Positions 8,901 to 21,362 of a stretch of 64,000 nucleotides of DNA are shown piece after piece (the stretch's first letter is position 1; each line of letters opens with the position of its first letter). The stretch spans positions 310,001-374,000 of the forward strand of contig CAUVYP010000579.1 of assembly GCA_963556195.1 (NCBI GenBank), in the 5' to 3' direction. Both the position numbers and the translations under genes were made by a program. The notes under the pieces are model-generated. The model was not told where the DNA came from. It did no database searches and worked only from the letters and a program-made list of their open reading frames with translations. Source of the stretch: Sepiola atlantica. Lineage: Eukaryota; Mollusca; Cephalopoda; Sepiida; Sepiolidae.

Positions 8901-11132
8901 TTGTTGATGTTTTGCGTATTCAGTTTGTATCGACATATCTCCGGGAGTACAAGAGCTGAACTTCTGAAACTTGGTACTTCAGTAGAAAATGTGTGTCCGC
9001 TAATGTCTGCAAAGTTTCGGAGCACAATTCTTATAAATGTGGAAGTTATAAACAAAAGCGATATCAACTTAAAATCGCACTAAATTTTGTTGATGTTTTG
9101 CGTATTCAGTTTGTATCGACATATCTCCGGGAGTACAAGAGCTGAACTTCTGAAACTTGGTACTTCAGTAGAAAATGTGTGTCCGCTAATGTCTGCAAAG
9201 TTTCAGAGCACAATTTGTATAAATGTGGAAGTTATAAACACAAGCGATATCAACTTAAAATCGCACTAAATTTTGTTGATGTTTTGCGTATTCAGTTTGT
9301 ATCGACATATCTCCGGGTGTACAAGAGCTGAACTTCTGAAACTTGGTACTTCAGTAGAAAATGTGTGTCCGCTAATGTCTGCAAAGTTTCGGAGCACAAT
9401 TCTTATAAATGTGGAAGTTATAAACAAAAGCGATATCAACTTAAAATCGCACTACATTTTGTTGATGTTTTGCGTATTCAGTTTGTATTGACATATCTCC
9501 GGGAGTACAAGAGCTGAACTTCTGAAACTTGGTACTTCAGTAGAAAATGTGTGTCTGCTAATGTCTGCAAAGTTTCGGAGCACAATTCTTATAAATGTGG
9601 AAGTTATTAACAAAAGACCTATCAACTTTAAATCGCACTAAATTTTGTTGATGTTTTGCGTATTCAGTTTGTATCGACATATCTCCGGGAGTACAAGAGC
9701 TGAACTTCTGAAACTTCGTACATCAGTAGAAAATGTGTGTGCGCTATTGTCTGCAAAGTTTCGGAGCACAATTCTCATAAATGTGGAAGTTATAAACAAA
9801 AGCGATATCAACTTAAAATCGCACTAAATTTTGTTGATGTTTTGCGTATGCAGTTTGTATCGACATATCTCCGGGAGTACAAGAGCTGAACTTCTGAAAC
9901 TTGGTACTTCAGTAGAAAATGTGTGTCCGCTAATGTCTGCAAAGTTTCGGAGCACAATTCTTATAAATGTGGAAGTTATAAACAAAAGCGATATCAACTT
10001 AAAATCGCACTAAATTTTGTTGATGTTTTGCGTATTCAGTTTGTATCGACATATCTCCGGGAGTACAAGAGCTGAACTTCTGAAACTTGGTTCTTCAGTA
10101 GAAAATGTGTGTCCGCTAATGTCTGCAAAGTTTCGGGGCACAATTCTTTTAAATGTGGAAGTTATTAACAAAAGACCTATCAACTTTAAATCGCACTAAA
10201 TTTTGTTGATGTTTTGCGTATTCAGTTTGTATCGACATATCTCCGGGAGTACAAGAGCTGAACTTCTGAAACTTCGTACATCAGTAGAAAATGTGTGTCC
10301 GCTATTGTCTGCAAAGTTTCGGAGCACAATTCTCATAAATGTGGAAGTTATAAACAAAAGCGATATCAACTTAAAATCGCACTAAATTTTGTTGATGTTT
10401 TGCGTATGCAGTTTGTATCGACATATCTCCGGGAGTACAAGAGCTGAACTTCTGAAACTTGGTACTTCAGTAGAAAATGTGTGTCCGCTAATGTCTGCAA
10501 AGTTTCGGAGCACAATTCTTATAAATGTGGAAGTTATATACAAAAGCGATATCAACTTAAAATCGCACTAAATTTTGTTGATGTTTTGCGTATTCAGTTT
10601 GTATCGACATATCTCCGGGAGTACAAGAGCTGAACTTCTGAAACTTGGTACTTCAGTAGAGAATGTGTGTCCGCTAATGTCTGCAAAGTTTCGGAGCACA
10701 ATTCTTTTAAATGTGGAAGTTATTAACAAAAGACCTATCAACTTTAAATCGCACTAAATTTTGTTGATGTTTTGCGTATTCAGTTTGTATCGACATATCT
10801 CCGGGAGTACAAGAGCTGAACTTCTGAAACTTCGTACATCAGTAGAAAATGTGTGTCCGCTATTGTCTGCAAAGTTTCGGAGCACAATTCTCATAAATGT
10901 GGAAGTTATAAACAAAAGCGATATCAACTTAAAATCGCACTTAATTTTGTTGATGTTTTGCGTATTCAGTTTGTATCGACATATCTCCGGGAGTACAAGA
11001 GCTGAACTTCTGAAACTTGGTACTTCAGTAGAAAATGTGTGTCCGCTAATGTCTGCAAAGTTTCGGAGCACAATTCTTATAAATGTGGAAGTTATTAACA
11101 CAAGCGATATACCTTTTAAATCGCACTAAATT
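8901..11132. repeat. 12-monomer higher-order repeat, copy 1
   Basis: Order: C, Q, T46 C (TAC junction), T98 D, A (GTGCGC), G20 C, G121 L, A, G20 C, L, A, P-tailed monomer. Private marks shared with copy 2 at +2232 bp are TATTGACAT near 9488, GGTTCTTCAG near 10090, TTATATACAAAAG near 10535 and the CACTTAATTTT junction near 10940. Four independent private marks in the same order make common descent certain. Confidence 0.93.
10947..11132 (+). repeat. Isolated P-tailed monomer in the left domain
   Basis: This monomer ends AACACAAGCGATATACC then TTTTAAATCG, the P tail. It is the only P tail before 32895. Its counterpart in the second 12-mer copy (13179-13364) has a D tail, so the difference arose after or at the duplication. 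Confidence 0.9.
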
Positions 11133-13178
11133 TTGTTGATGTTTTGCGTATTCAGTTTGTATCGACATATCTCCGGGAGTACAAGAGCTGAACTTCTGAA
11201 ACTTGGTACTTCAGTAGAAAATGTGTGTCCGCTAATGTCTGCAAAGTTTCGGAGCACAATTCTTATAAATGTGGAAGTTATAAACAAAAGCGATATCAAC
11301 TTAAAATCGCACTAAATTTTGTTGATGTTTTGCGTATTCAGTTTGTATCGACATATCTCCGGGAGTACAAGAGCTGAACTTCTGAAACTTGGTACTTCAG
11401 TAGAAAATGTGTGTCCGCTAATGTCTGCAAAGTTTCAGAGCACAATTTGTATAAATGTGGAAGTTATAAACACAAGCGATATCAACTTAAAATCGCACTA
11501 AATTTTGTTGATGTTTTGCGTATTCAGTTTGTATCGACATATCTCCGGGTGTACAAGAGCTGAACTTCTGAAACTTGGTACTTCAGTAGAAAATGTGTGT
11601 CCGCTAATGTCTGCAAAGTTTCGGAGCACAATTCTTATAAATGTGGAAGTTATAAACAAAAGCGATATCAACTTAAAATCGCACTACATTTTGTTGATGT
11701 TTTGCGTATTCAGTTTGTATTGACATATCTCCGGGAGTACAAGAGCTGAACTTCTGAAACTTGGTACTTCAGTAGAAAATGTGTGTCTGCTAATGTCTGC
11801 AAAGTTTCGGAGCACAATTCTTATAAATGTGGAAGTTATTAACAAAAGACCTATCAACTTTAAATCGCACTAAATTTTGTTGATGTTTTGCGTATTCAGT
11901 TTGTATCGACATATCTCCGGGAGTACAAGAGCTGAACTTCTGAAACTTCGTACATCAGTAGAAAATGTGTGTGCGCTATTGTCTGCAAAGTTTCGGAGCA
12001 CAATTCTCATAAATGTGGAAGTTATAAACAAAAGCGATATCAACTTAAAATCGCACTAAATTTTGTTGATGTTTTGCGTATGCAGTTTGTATCGACATAT
12101 CTCCGGGAGTACAAGAGCTGAACTTCTGAAACTTGGTACTTCAGTAGAAAATGTGTGTCCGCTAATGTCTGCAAAGTTTCGGAGCACAATTCTTATAAAT
12201 GTGGAAGTTATAAACAAAAGCGATATCAACTTAAAATCGCACTAAATTTTGTTGATGTTTTGCGTATTCAGTTTGTATCGACATATCTCCGGGAGTACAA
12301 GAGCTGAACTTCTGAAACTTGGTTCTTCAGTAGAAAATGTGTGTCCGCTAATGTCTGCAAAGTTTCGGGGCACAATTCTTTTAAATGTGGAAGTTATTAA
12401 CAAAAGACCTATCAACTTTAAATCGCACTAAATTTTGTTGATGTTTTGCGTATTCAGTTTGTATCGACATATCTCCGGGAGTACAAGAGCTGAACTTCTG
12501 AAACTTCGTACATCAGTAGAAAATGTGTGTCCGCTATTGTCTGCAAAGTTTCGGAGCACAATTCTCATAAATGTGGAAGTTATAAACAAAAGCGATATCA
12601 ACTTAAAATCGCACTAAATTTTGTTGATGTTTTGCGTATGCAGTTTGTATCGACATATCTCCGGGAGTACAAGAGCTGAACTTCTGAAACTTGGTACTTC
12701 AGTAGAAAATGTGTGTCCGCTAATGTCTGCAAAGTTTCGGAGCACAATTCTTATAAATGTGGAAGTTATATACAAAAGCGATATCAACTTAAAATCGCAC
12801 TAAATTTTGTTGATGTTTTGCGTATTCAGTTTGTATCGACATATCTCCGGGAGTACAAGAGCTGAACTTCTGAAACTTGGTACTTCAGTAGAGAATGTGT
12901 GTCCGCTAATGTCTGCAAAGTTTCGGAGCACAATTCTTTTAAATGTGGAAGTTATTAACAAAAGACCTATCAACTTTAAATCGCACTAAATTTTGTTGAT
13001 GTTTTGCGTATTCAGTTTGTATCGACATATCTCCGGGAGTACAAGAGCTGAACTTCTGAAACTTCGTACATCAGTAGAAAATGTGTGTCCGCTATTGTCT
13101 GCAAAGTTTCGGAGCACAATTCTCATAAATGTGGAAGTTATAAACAAAAGCGATATCAACTTAAAATCGCACTTAATT
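11133..13178. repeat. 12-monomer higher-order repeat, copy 2 (11 monomers retained)
   Basis: Same order and same private marks as 8901-10946: TATTGACAT near 11720, GGTTCTTCAG near 12322, TTATATACAAAAG near 12767 and CACTTAATTTT near 13172. The twelfth monomer (13179) has a D tail instead of P. Confidence 0.93.
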
Positions 13179-16100
13179 TTGTTGATGTTTTGCGTATTCA
13201 GTTTGTATCGACATATCTCCGGGAGTACAAGAGCTGAACTTCTGAAACTTGGTACTTCAGTAGAAAATGTGTGTCCGCTAATGTCTGCAAAGTTTCGGAG
13301 CACAATTCTTATAAATGTGGAAGTTATTAACAAAAGACCTATCAACTTTAAATCGCACTAAATTTTGTTGATGTTTTGCGTATTCAGTTTGTATCGACAT
13401 ATCTCCGGGAGTACAAGAGCTGAACTTCTGAAACTTGGTACTTCAGTAGAAAATGTGTGTCCGCTAATGTCTGCAAAGTTTCGGAGCACAATTCTTATAA
13501 ATGTGGAAGTTATTAACAAAAGACCTATCAACTTTAAATCGCACTAAATTTTGTTGATGTTTTGCGTATTCAGTTTGTATCGACATATCTCCGGGAGTAC
13601 AAGAGCTGAACTTCTGAAACTTCGTACATCAGTAGAAAATGTGTGTCCGCTATTGTCTGCAAAGTTTCGGAGCACAATTCTCATAAATGTGGAAGTTATA
13701 AACAAAAGCGATATCAACTTAAAATCGCACTAAATTTTGTTGATGTTTTGCGTATTCAGTTTGTATCGACATATCTCCGGGAGTACAAGAGCTGAACTTC
13801 TGAAACTTGGTACTTCAGTAGAAAATGTGTGTCCGCTAATGTCTGCAAAGTTTCAGAGCACAATTTGTATAAATGTGGAAGTTATAAACACAAGCGATAT
13901 CAACTTAAAATCGCACTAAATTTTGTTGATGTTTTGCGTATTCAGTTTGTATCGACATATCTCCGGGAGTACAAGAGCTGAACTTCTGAAACTTGGTACT
14001 TCAGTAGAAAATGTGTGTCCGCTAATGTCTGCAAAGTTTCGGAGCACTATTCTTATAAATGTGGAAGTTATAAACAAAAGCGATATCAACTTAAAATCGC
14101 ACTAAATTTTGTTGATGTTTTGCGTATTCAGTTTGTATCGACATATCTCCGGGTGTACAAGAGCTGAACTTCTGAAACTTGGTACTTCAGTAGAAAATGT
14201 GTGTCCGCTAATGTCTGCAAAGTTTCGGAGCACAATTCTTATAAATGTGGAAGTTATAAACAAAAGCGATATCAACTTAAAATCGCACTAAATTTTGTTG
14301 ATGTTTTGCGTATTCAGTTTGTATCGACATATCTCCGGGAGTACAAGAGCTGAACTTCTGAAACTTGGTACTTCAGTAGAAAATGTGTGTCCGCTAATGT
14401 CTGCAAAGTTTCAGAGCACAATTTGTATAAATGTGGAAGTTATAAACACAAGCGATATCAACTTAAAATCGCACTAAATTTTGTTGATGTTTTGCGTATT
14501 CAGTTTGTATCGACATATCTCCGGGAGTACAAGAGCTGAACTTCTGAAACTTGGTACTTCAGTAGAAAATGTGTGTCCGCTAATGTCTGCAAAGTTTCGG
14601 AGCACAATTCTTATAAATGTGGAAGTTATAAACAAAAGCGATATCAACTTAAAATCGCACTAAATTTTGTTGATTTTTTGCGTATGCAGTTTGTATCGAC
14701 ATATCTCCGGGAGTACAAGAGCTGAACTTCTGAAACTTGGTACTTCAGTAGAAAATGTGTGTCCGCTAATGTCTGCAAAGTTTCGGAGCACAATTCTTAT
14801 AAATGTGGAAGTTATAAACAAAAGCGATATCAACTTAAAATCGCACTAAATTTTGTTGATGTTTTGCGTATTCAGTTTGTATCGACATATCTCCGGGAGT
14901 ACAAGAGCTGAACTTCTGAAACTTGGTACTTCAGTAGAGAATGTGTGTCCGCTAATGTCTGCAAAGTTTCGGAGCACAATTCTTTTAAATGTGGAAGTTA
15001 TTAACAAAAGACCTATCAACTTTAAATCGCACTAAATTTTGTTGATGTTTTGCGTATTCAGTTTGTATCGACATATCTCCGGGAGTACAAGAGCTGAACT
15101 TCTGAAACTTCGTACATCAGTAGAAAATGTGTGTCCGCTATTGTCTGCAAAGTTTCGGAGCACAATTCTCATAAATGTGGAAGTTATAAACAAAAGCGAT
15201 ATCAACTTAAAATCGCACTAAATTTTGTTGATGTTTTGCGTATTCAGTTTGTATCGACATATCTCCGGGAGTACAAGAGCTGAACTTCTGAAACTTGGTA
15301 CTTCAGTAGAAAATGTGTGTCCGCTAATGTCTGCAAAGTTTCGGAGCACAATTCTTATAAATGTGGAAGTTATTAACAAAAGACCTATCAACTTTAAATC
15401 GCACTAAATTTTGTTGATGTTTTGCGTATTCAGTTTGTATCGACATATCTCCGGGAGTACAAGAGCTGAACTTCTGAAACTTGGTACTTCAGTAGAAAAT
15501 GTGTGTCCGCTAATGTCTGCAAAGTTTCGGAGCACAATTCTCATAAATGTGGAAGTTATTAACAAAAGACCTATCAACTTTAAATCGCACTAAATTTTGT
15601 TGATGTTTTGCGTATTCAGTTTGTATCGACATATCTCCGGGAGTACAAGAGCTGAACTTCTGAAACTTCGTACATCAGTAGAAAATGTGTGTCCGCTATT
15701 GTCTGCAAAGTTTCGGAGCACAATTCTCATAAATGTGGAAGTTATAAACAAAAGCGATATCAACTTAAAATCGCACTAAATTTTGTTGATGTTTTGCGTA
15801 TTCAGTTTGTATCGACATATCTCCGGGAGTACAAGAGCTGAACTTCTGAAACTTGGTACTTCAGTAGAAAATGTGTGTCCGCTAATGTCTGCAAAGTTTC
15901 AGAGCACAATTTGTATAAATGTGGAAGTTATAAACACAAGCGATATCAACTTAAAATCGCACTAAATTTTGTTGATGTTTTGCGTATTCAGTTTGTATCG
16001 ACATATCTCCGGGAGTACAAGAGCTGAACTTCTGAAACTTGGTACTTCAGTAGAAAATGTGTGTCCGCTAATGTCTGCAAAGTTTCGGAGCACAATTCTT

Positions 16101-17642
16101 ATAAATGTGGAAGTTATAAACAAAAGCGATATCAACTTAAAATCGCACTAAATTTTGTTGATGTTTTGCGTATTCAGTTTGTATCGACATATCTCCGGGA
16201 GTACAAGAGCTGAACTTCTGAAACTTGGTACTTCAGTAGAGAATGTGTGTCCGCTAATGTCTGCAAAGTTTCGGAGCACAATTCTTTTAAATGTGGAAGC
16301 TATTAACAAAAGACCTATCAACTTTAAATCGCACTAAATTTTGTTGATGTTTTGCGTATTCAGTTTGTATCGACATATCTCCGGGAGTACAAGAGCTGAA
16401 CTTCTGAAACTTCGTACATCAGTAGAAAATGTGTGTCCGCTATTGTCTGCAAAGTTTCGGAGCACAATTCTCATAAATGTGGAAGTTATAAACAAAAGCG
16501 ATATCAACTTAAAATCGCACTAAATTTTGTTGATGTTTTGCGTATTCAGTTTGTATCGACATATCTCCGGGAGTACAAGAGCTGAACTTCTGAAACTTGG
16601 TACTTCAGTAGAAAATGTGTGTCCGCTAATGTCTGCAAAGTTTCGGAGCACAATTCTTATAAATGTGGAAGTTATAAACAAAAGCGATATCAACTTAAAA
16701 TCGCACTAAATTTTGTTGATGTTTTGCGTATTCAGTTTGTATCGACATATCTCCGGGAGTACAAGAGCTGAACTTCTGAAACTTGGTACTTCAGTAGAAA
16801 ATGTGTGTCCGCTAATGTCTGCAAAGTTTCAGAGCACAATTTGTATAAATGTGGAAGTTATAAACACAAGCGATATCAACTTAAAATCGCACTAAATTTT
16901 GTTGATGTTTTGCGTATTCAGTTTGTATCGACATATCTCCGGGAGTACAAGAGCTGAACTTCTGAAACTTGGTACTTCAGTAGAAAATGTGTGTCCGCTA
17001 ATGTCTGCAAAGTTTCGGAGCACAATTCTTATAAATGTGGAAGTTATAAACAAAAGCGATATCAACTTAAAATCGCACTAAATTTTGTTGATGTTTTGCG
17101 TATTCAGTTTGTATCGACATATCTCCGGGAGTACAAGAGCTGAACTTCTGAAACTTGGTACTTCAGTAGAAAATGTGTGTCCGCTAATGTCTGCAAAGTT
17201 TCAGAGCACAATTTGTATAAATGTGGAAGTTATAAACACAAGCGATATCAACTTAAAATCGCACTAAATTTTGTTGATGTTTTGCGTATTCAGTTTGTAT
17301 CGACATATCTCCGGGTGTACAAGAGCTGAACTTCTGAAACTTGGTACTTCAGTAGAAAATGTGTGTCCGCTAATGTCTGCAAAGTTTCGGAGCACAATTC
17401 TTATAAATGTGGAAGTTATAAACAAAAGCGATATCAACTTAAAATCGCACTAAATTTTGTTGATGTTTTGCGTATTCAGTTTGTATCGACATATCTCCGG
17501 GAGTACAAGAGCTGAACTTCTGAAACTTGGTACTTCAGTAGAAAATGTGTGTCTGCTAATGTCTGCAAAGTTTCGGAGCACAATTCTTATAAATGTGGAA
17601 GTTATTAACAAAAGACCTATCAACTTTAAATCGCACTAAATT
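13179..17642. repeat. Irregular left-domain block, 24 monomers
   Basis: Order: D, D, A, Q, C, T46 C, Q, C, G20 C, L, A, D, D, A, Q, C, L, A, C, Q, C, Q, T46 C, T98 D. Private changes include GCACTATTC near 14045, TTGATTTTTTG near 14672 and GGAAGCTATT near 16300. The internal segment 14667-15968 matches 28059-29360. Confidence 0.85.
14667..15968. repeat. 7-monomer segment duplicated at long range
   Basis: G20 C, L, A, D, D, A, Q. The same seven subtypes in the same order occur at 28059-29360, 13392 bp (exactly 72 monomers) away. Flanking monomers differ (C against A on the left; C against a C155 baseline monomer on the right). Confidence 0.75.
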
Positions 17643-18572
17643 TTGTTGATGTTTTGCGTATTCAGTTTGTATCGACATATCTCCGGGAGTACAAGAGCTG
17701 AACTTCTGAAACTTCGTACATCAGTAGAAAATGTGTGTCCGCTATTGTCTGCAAAGTTTCGGAGCACAATTCTCATAAATGTGGAAGTTATAAACAAAAG
17801 CGATATCAACTTAAAATCGCACTAAATTTTGTTGATGTTTTGCGTATGCAGTTTGTATCGACATATCTCCGGGAGTACAAGAGCTGAACTTCTGAAACTT
17901 GGTACTTCAGTAGAAAATGTGTGTCCGCTATTGTCTGCAAAGTTTCGGAGCACAATTCTTTTAAATGTGGAAGTTATTAACAAAAGACCTATCAACTTTA
18001 AATCGCACTAAATTTTGTTGATGTTTTGCGTATTCAGTTTGTATCGACATATCTCCGGGAGTACAAGAGCTGAACTTCTGAAACTTCGTACATCAGTAGA
18101 AAATGTGTGTCCGCTATTGTCTGCAAAGTTTCGGAGCACAATTCTCATAAATGTGGAAGTTATAAACAAAAGCGATATCAACTTAAAATCGCACTAAATT
18201 TTGTTGATGTTTTGCGTATTCAGTTTGTATCGACATATCTCCGGGAGTACAAGAGCTGAACTTCTGAAACTTGGTACTTCAGTAGAAAATGTGTGTCCGC
18301 TAATGTCTGCAAAGTTTCGGAGCACAATTCTTATAAATGTGGAAGTTATTAACAAAAGACCTATCAACTTTAAATCGCACTAAATTTTGTTGATGTTTTG
18401 CGTATTCAGTTTGTATCGACATATCTCCGGGAGTACAAGAGCTGAACTTCTGAAACTTGGTACTTCAGTAGAAAATGTGTGTCCGCTAATGTCTGCAAAG
18501 TTTCGGAGCACAATTCTTATAAATGTGGAAGTTATTAACAAAAGACCTATCAACTTTAAATCGCACTAAATT
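17643..18572. repeat. 5-monomer tandem duplication, copy 1
   Basis: A, hybrid G20/L with T103, A, D, D. The hybrid at 17829 combines G20, the A-type CTATTG and the L-type TTTTAAATG, and occurs only here and at 18759, giving a 930-bp period. Confidence 0.88.
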
Positions 18573-19502
18573 TTGTTGATGTTTTGCGTATTCAGTTTGT
18601 ATCGACATATCTCCGGGAGTACAAGAGCTGAACTTCTGAAACTTCGTACATCAGTAGAAAATGTGTGTCCGCTATTGTCTGCAAAGTTTCGGAGCACAAT
18701 TCTCATAAATGTGGAAGTTATAAACAAAAGCGATATCAACTTAAAATCGCACTAAATTTTGTTGATGTTTTGCGTATGCAGTTTGTATCGACATATCTCC
18801 GGGAGTACAAGAGCTGAACTTCTGAAACTTGGTACTTCAGTAGAAAATGTGTGTCCGCTATTGTCTGCAAAGTTTCGGAGCACAATTCTTTTAAATGTGG
18901 AAGTTATTAACAAAAGACCTATCAACTTTAAATCGCACTAAATTTTGTTGATGTTTTGCGTATTCAGTTTGTATCGACATATCTCCGGGAGTACAAGAGC
19001 TGAACTTCTGAAACTTCGTACATCAGTAGAAAATGTGTGTCCGCTATTGTCTGCAAAGTTTCGGAGCACAATTCTCATAAATGTGGAAGTTATAAACAAA
19101 AGCGATATCAACTTAAAATCGCACTAAATTTTGTTGATGTTTTGCGTATTCAGTTTGTATCGACATATCTCCGGGAGTACAAGAGCTGAACTTCTGAAAC
19201 TTGGTACTTCAGTAGAAAATGTGTGTCCGCTAATGTCTGCAAAGTTTCGGAGCACAATTCTTATAAATGTGGAAGTTATTAACAAAAGACCTATCAACTT
19301 TAAATCGCACTAAATTTTGTTGATGTTTTGCGTATGCAGTTTGTATCGACATATCTCCGGGAGTACAAGAGCTGAACTTCTGAAACTTGGTACTTCAGTA
19401 GAAAATGTGTGTCCGCTAATGTCTGCAAAGTTTCGGAGCACAATTCTTATAAATGTGGAAGTTATTAACAAAAGACCTATCAACTTTAAATCGCACTAAA
19501 TT
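18573..19502. repeat. 5-monomer tandem duplication, copy 2
   Basis: A, the same G20/T103/L hybrid, A, D, and a D monomer that carries G20 (19317). The last monomer is also the first unit of the following 11-mer, so the two duplications overlap there. Confidence 0.87.
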
Positions 19503-21362
19503 TTGTTGATGTTTTGCGTATTCAGTTTGTATCGACATATCTCCGGGAGTACAAGAGCTGAACTTCTGAAACTTCGTACATCAGTAGAAAATGTGTGTCC
19601 GCTATTGTCTGCAAAGTTTCGGAGCACAATTCTCATAAATGTGGAAGTTATAAACAAAAGCGATATCAACTTAAAATCGCACTAAATTTTGTTGATGTTT
19701 TGCGTATTCAGTTTGTATCGACATATCTCCGGGAGTACAAGAGCTGAACTTCTGAAACTTGGTACTTCAGTAGAAAATGTGTGTCCGCTAATGTCTGCAA
19801 AGTTTCAGAGCACAATTTGTATAAATGTGGAAGTTATAAACACAAGCGATATCAACTTAAAATCGCACTAAATTTTGTTGATGTTTTGCGTATTCAGTTT
19901 GTATCGACATATCTCCGGGAGTACAAGAGCTGAACTTCTGAAACTTGGTACTTCAGTAGAAAATGTGTGTCCGCTAATGTCTGCAAAGTTTCGGAGCACA
20001 ATTCTTATAAATGTGGAAGTTATAAACAAAAGCGATATCAACTTAAAATCGCACTAAATTTTGTTGATGTTTTGCGTATTCAGTTTGTATCGAACTATCT
20101 CCGGGAGTACAAGAGCTGAACTTCTGAAACTTGGTACTTCAGTAGAAAATGTGTGTCCGCTAATGTCTGCAAAGTTTCAGAGCACAATTTGTATAAATGT
20201 GGAAGTTATAAACACAAGCGATATCAACTTAAAATCGCACTAAATTTTGTTGATGTTTTGCGTATTCAGTTTGTATCGACATATCTCCGGGTGTACAAGA
20301 GCTGAACTTCTGAAACTTGGTACTTCAGTAGAAAATGTGTGTCCGCTAATGTCTGCAAAGTTTCGGAGCACAATTCTTATAAATGTGGAAGTTATAAACA
20401 AAAGCGATATCAACTTAAAATCGCACTAAATTTTGTTGATGTTTTGCGTATTCAGTTTGTATCGACATATCTCCGGGAGTACAAGAGCTGAACTTCTGAA
20501 ACTTGGTACTTCAGTAGAATATGTGTGTCTGCTAATGTCTGCAAAGTTTCGGAGCACAATTCTTATAAATGTGGAAGTTATTAACAAAAGACCTATCAAC
20601 TTTAAATCGCACTAAATTTTGTTGATGTTTTGCGTATTCAGTTTGTATCGACATATCTCCGGGAGTACAAGAGCTGAACTTCTGAAACTTCGTACATCAG
20701 TAGAAAATGTGTGTCCGCTATTGTCTGCAAAGTTTCGGAGCACAATTCTCATAAATGTGGAAGTTATAAACAAAAGCGATATCAACTTAAAATCGCACTA
20801 AATTTTGTTGATGTTTTGCGTATGCAGTTTGTATCGACATATCTCCGGGAGTACAAGAGCTGAACTTCTGAAACTTGGTACTTCAGTAGAAAATGTGTGT
20901 CCGCTAATGTCTGCAAAGTTTCGGAGCACAATTCTTATAAATGTGGAAGTTATAAACAAAAGCGATATCAACTTAAAATCGCACTAAATTTTGTTGATGT
21001 TTTGCGTATTCAGTTTGTATCGACATATCTCCGGGAGTACAAGAGCTGAACTTCTGAAACTTGGTACTTCAGTAGAAAATGTGTGTCCGCTAATGTCTGC
21101 AAAGTTTCGGGGCACAATTCTTTTAAATGTGGAAGTTATAAACAAAAGCGATATCAACTTAAAATCGCACTAAATTTTGTTGATGTTTTGCGTATTCAGT
21201 TTGTATCGACATATCTCCGGGAGTACAAGAGCTGAACTTCTGAAACTTCGTACATCAGTAGAAAATGTGTGTCCGCTATTGTCTGCAAAGTTTCGGAGCA
21301 CAATTCTCATAAATGTGGAAGTTATAAACAAAAGCGATATCAACTTAAAATCGCACTAAATT
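19317..21362. repeat. 11-monomer higher-order repeat (left type), copy 1
   Basis: Order: G20 D, A, Q, C, Q with CGAACTATC, T46 C, T98 D with GAATATGTG, A, G20 C, G121/T133 with C tail, A. The CGAACTATC and GAATATGTG marks recur 2046 bp downstream. Confidence 0.93.

Noticed and set aside
10754..11101. Reverse-strand open frames of 115-119 codons (also at 12986, 30284, 31958, 34190, 47954, 50930)
   Set aside because: They appear only where a base change at the CACTAAATTTT junction (to TTAA, TGAA or TGTA) removes a reverse-strand stop. They are shadows of the repeat.
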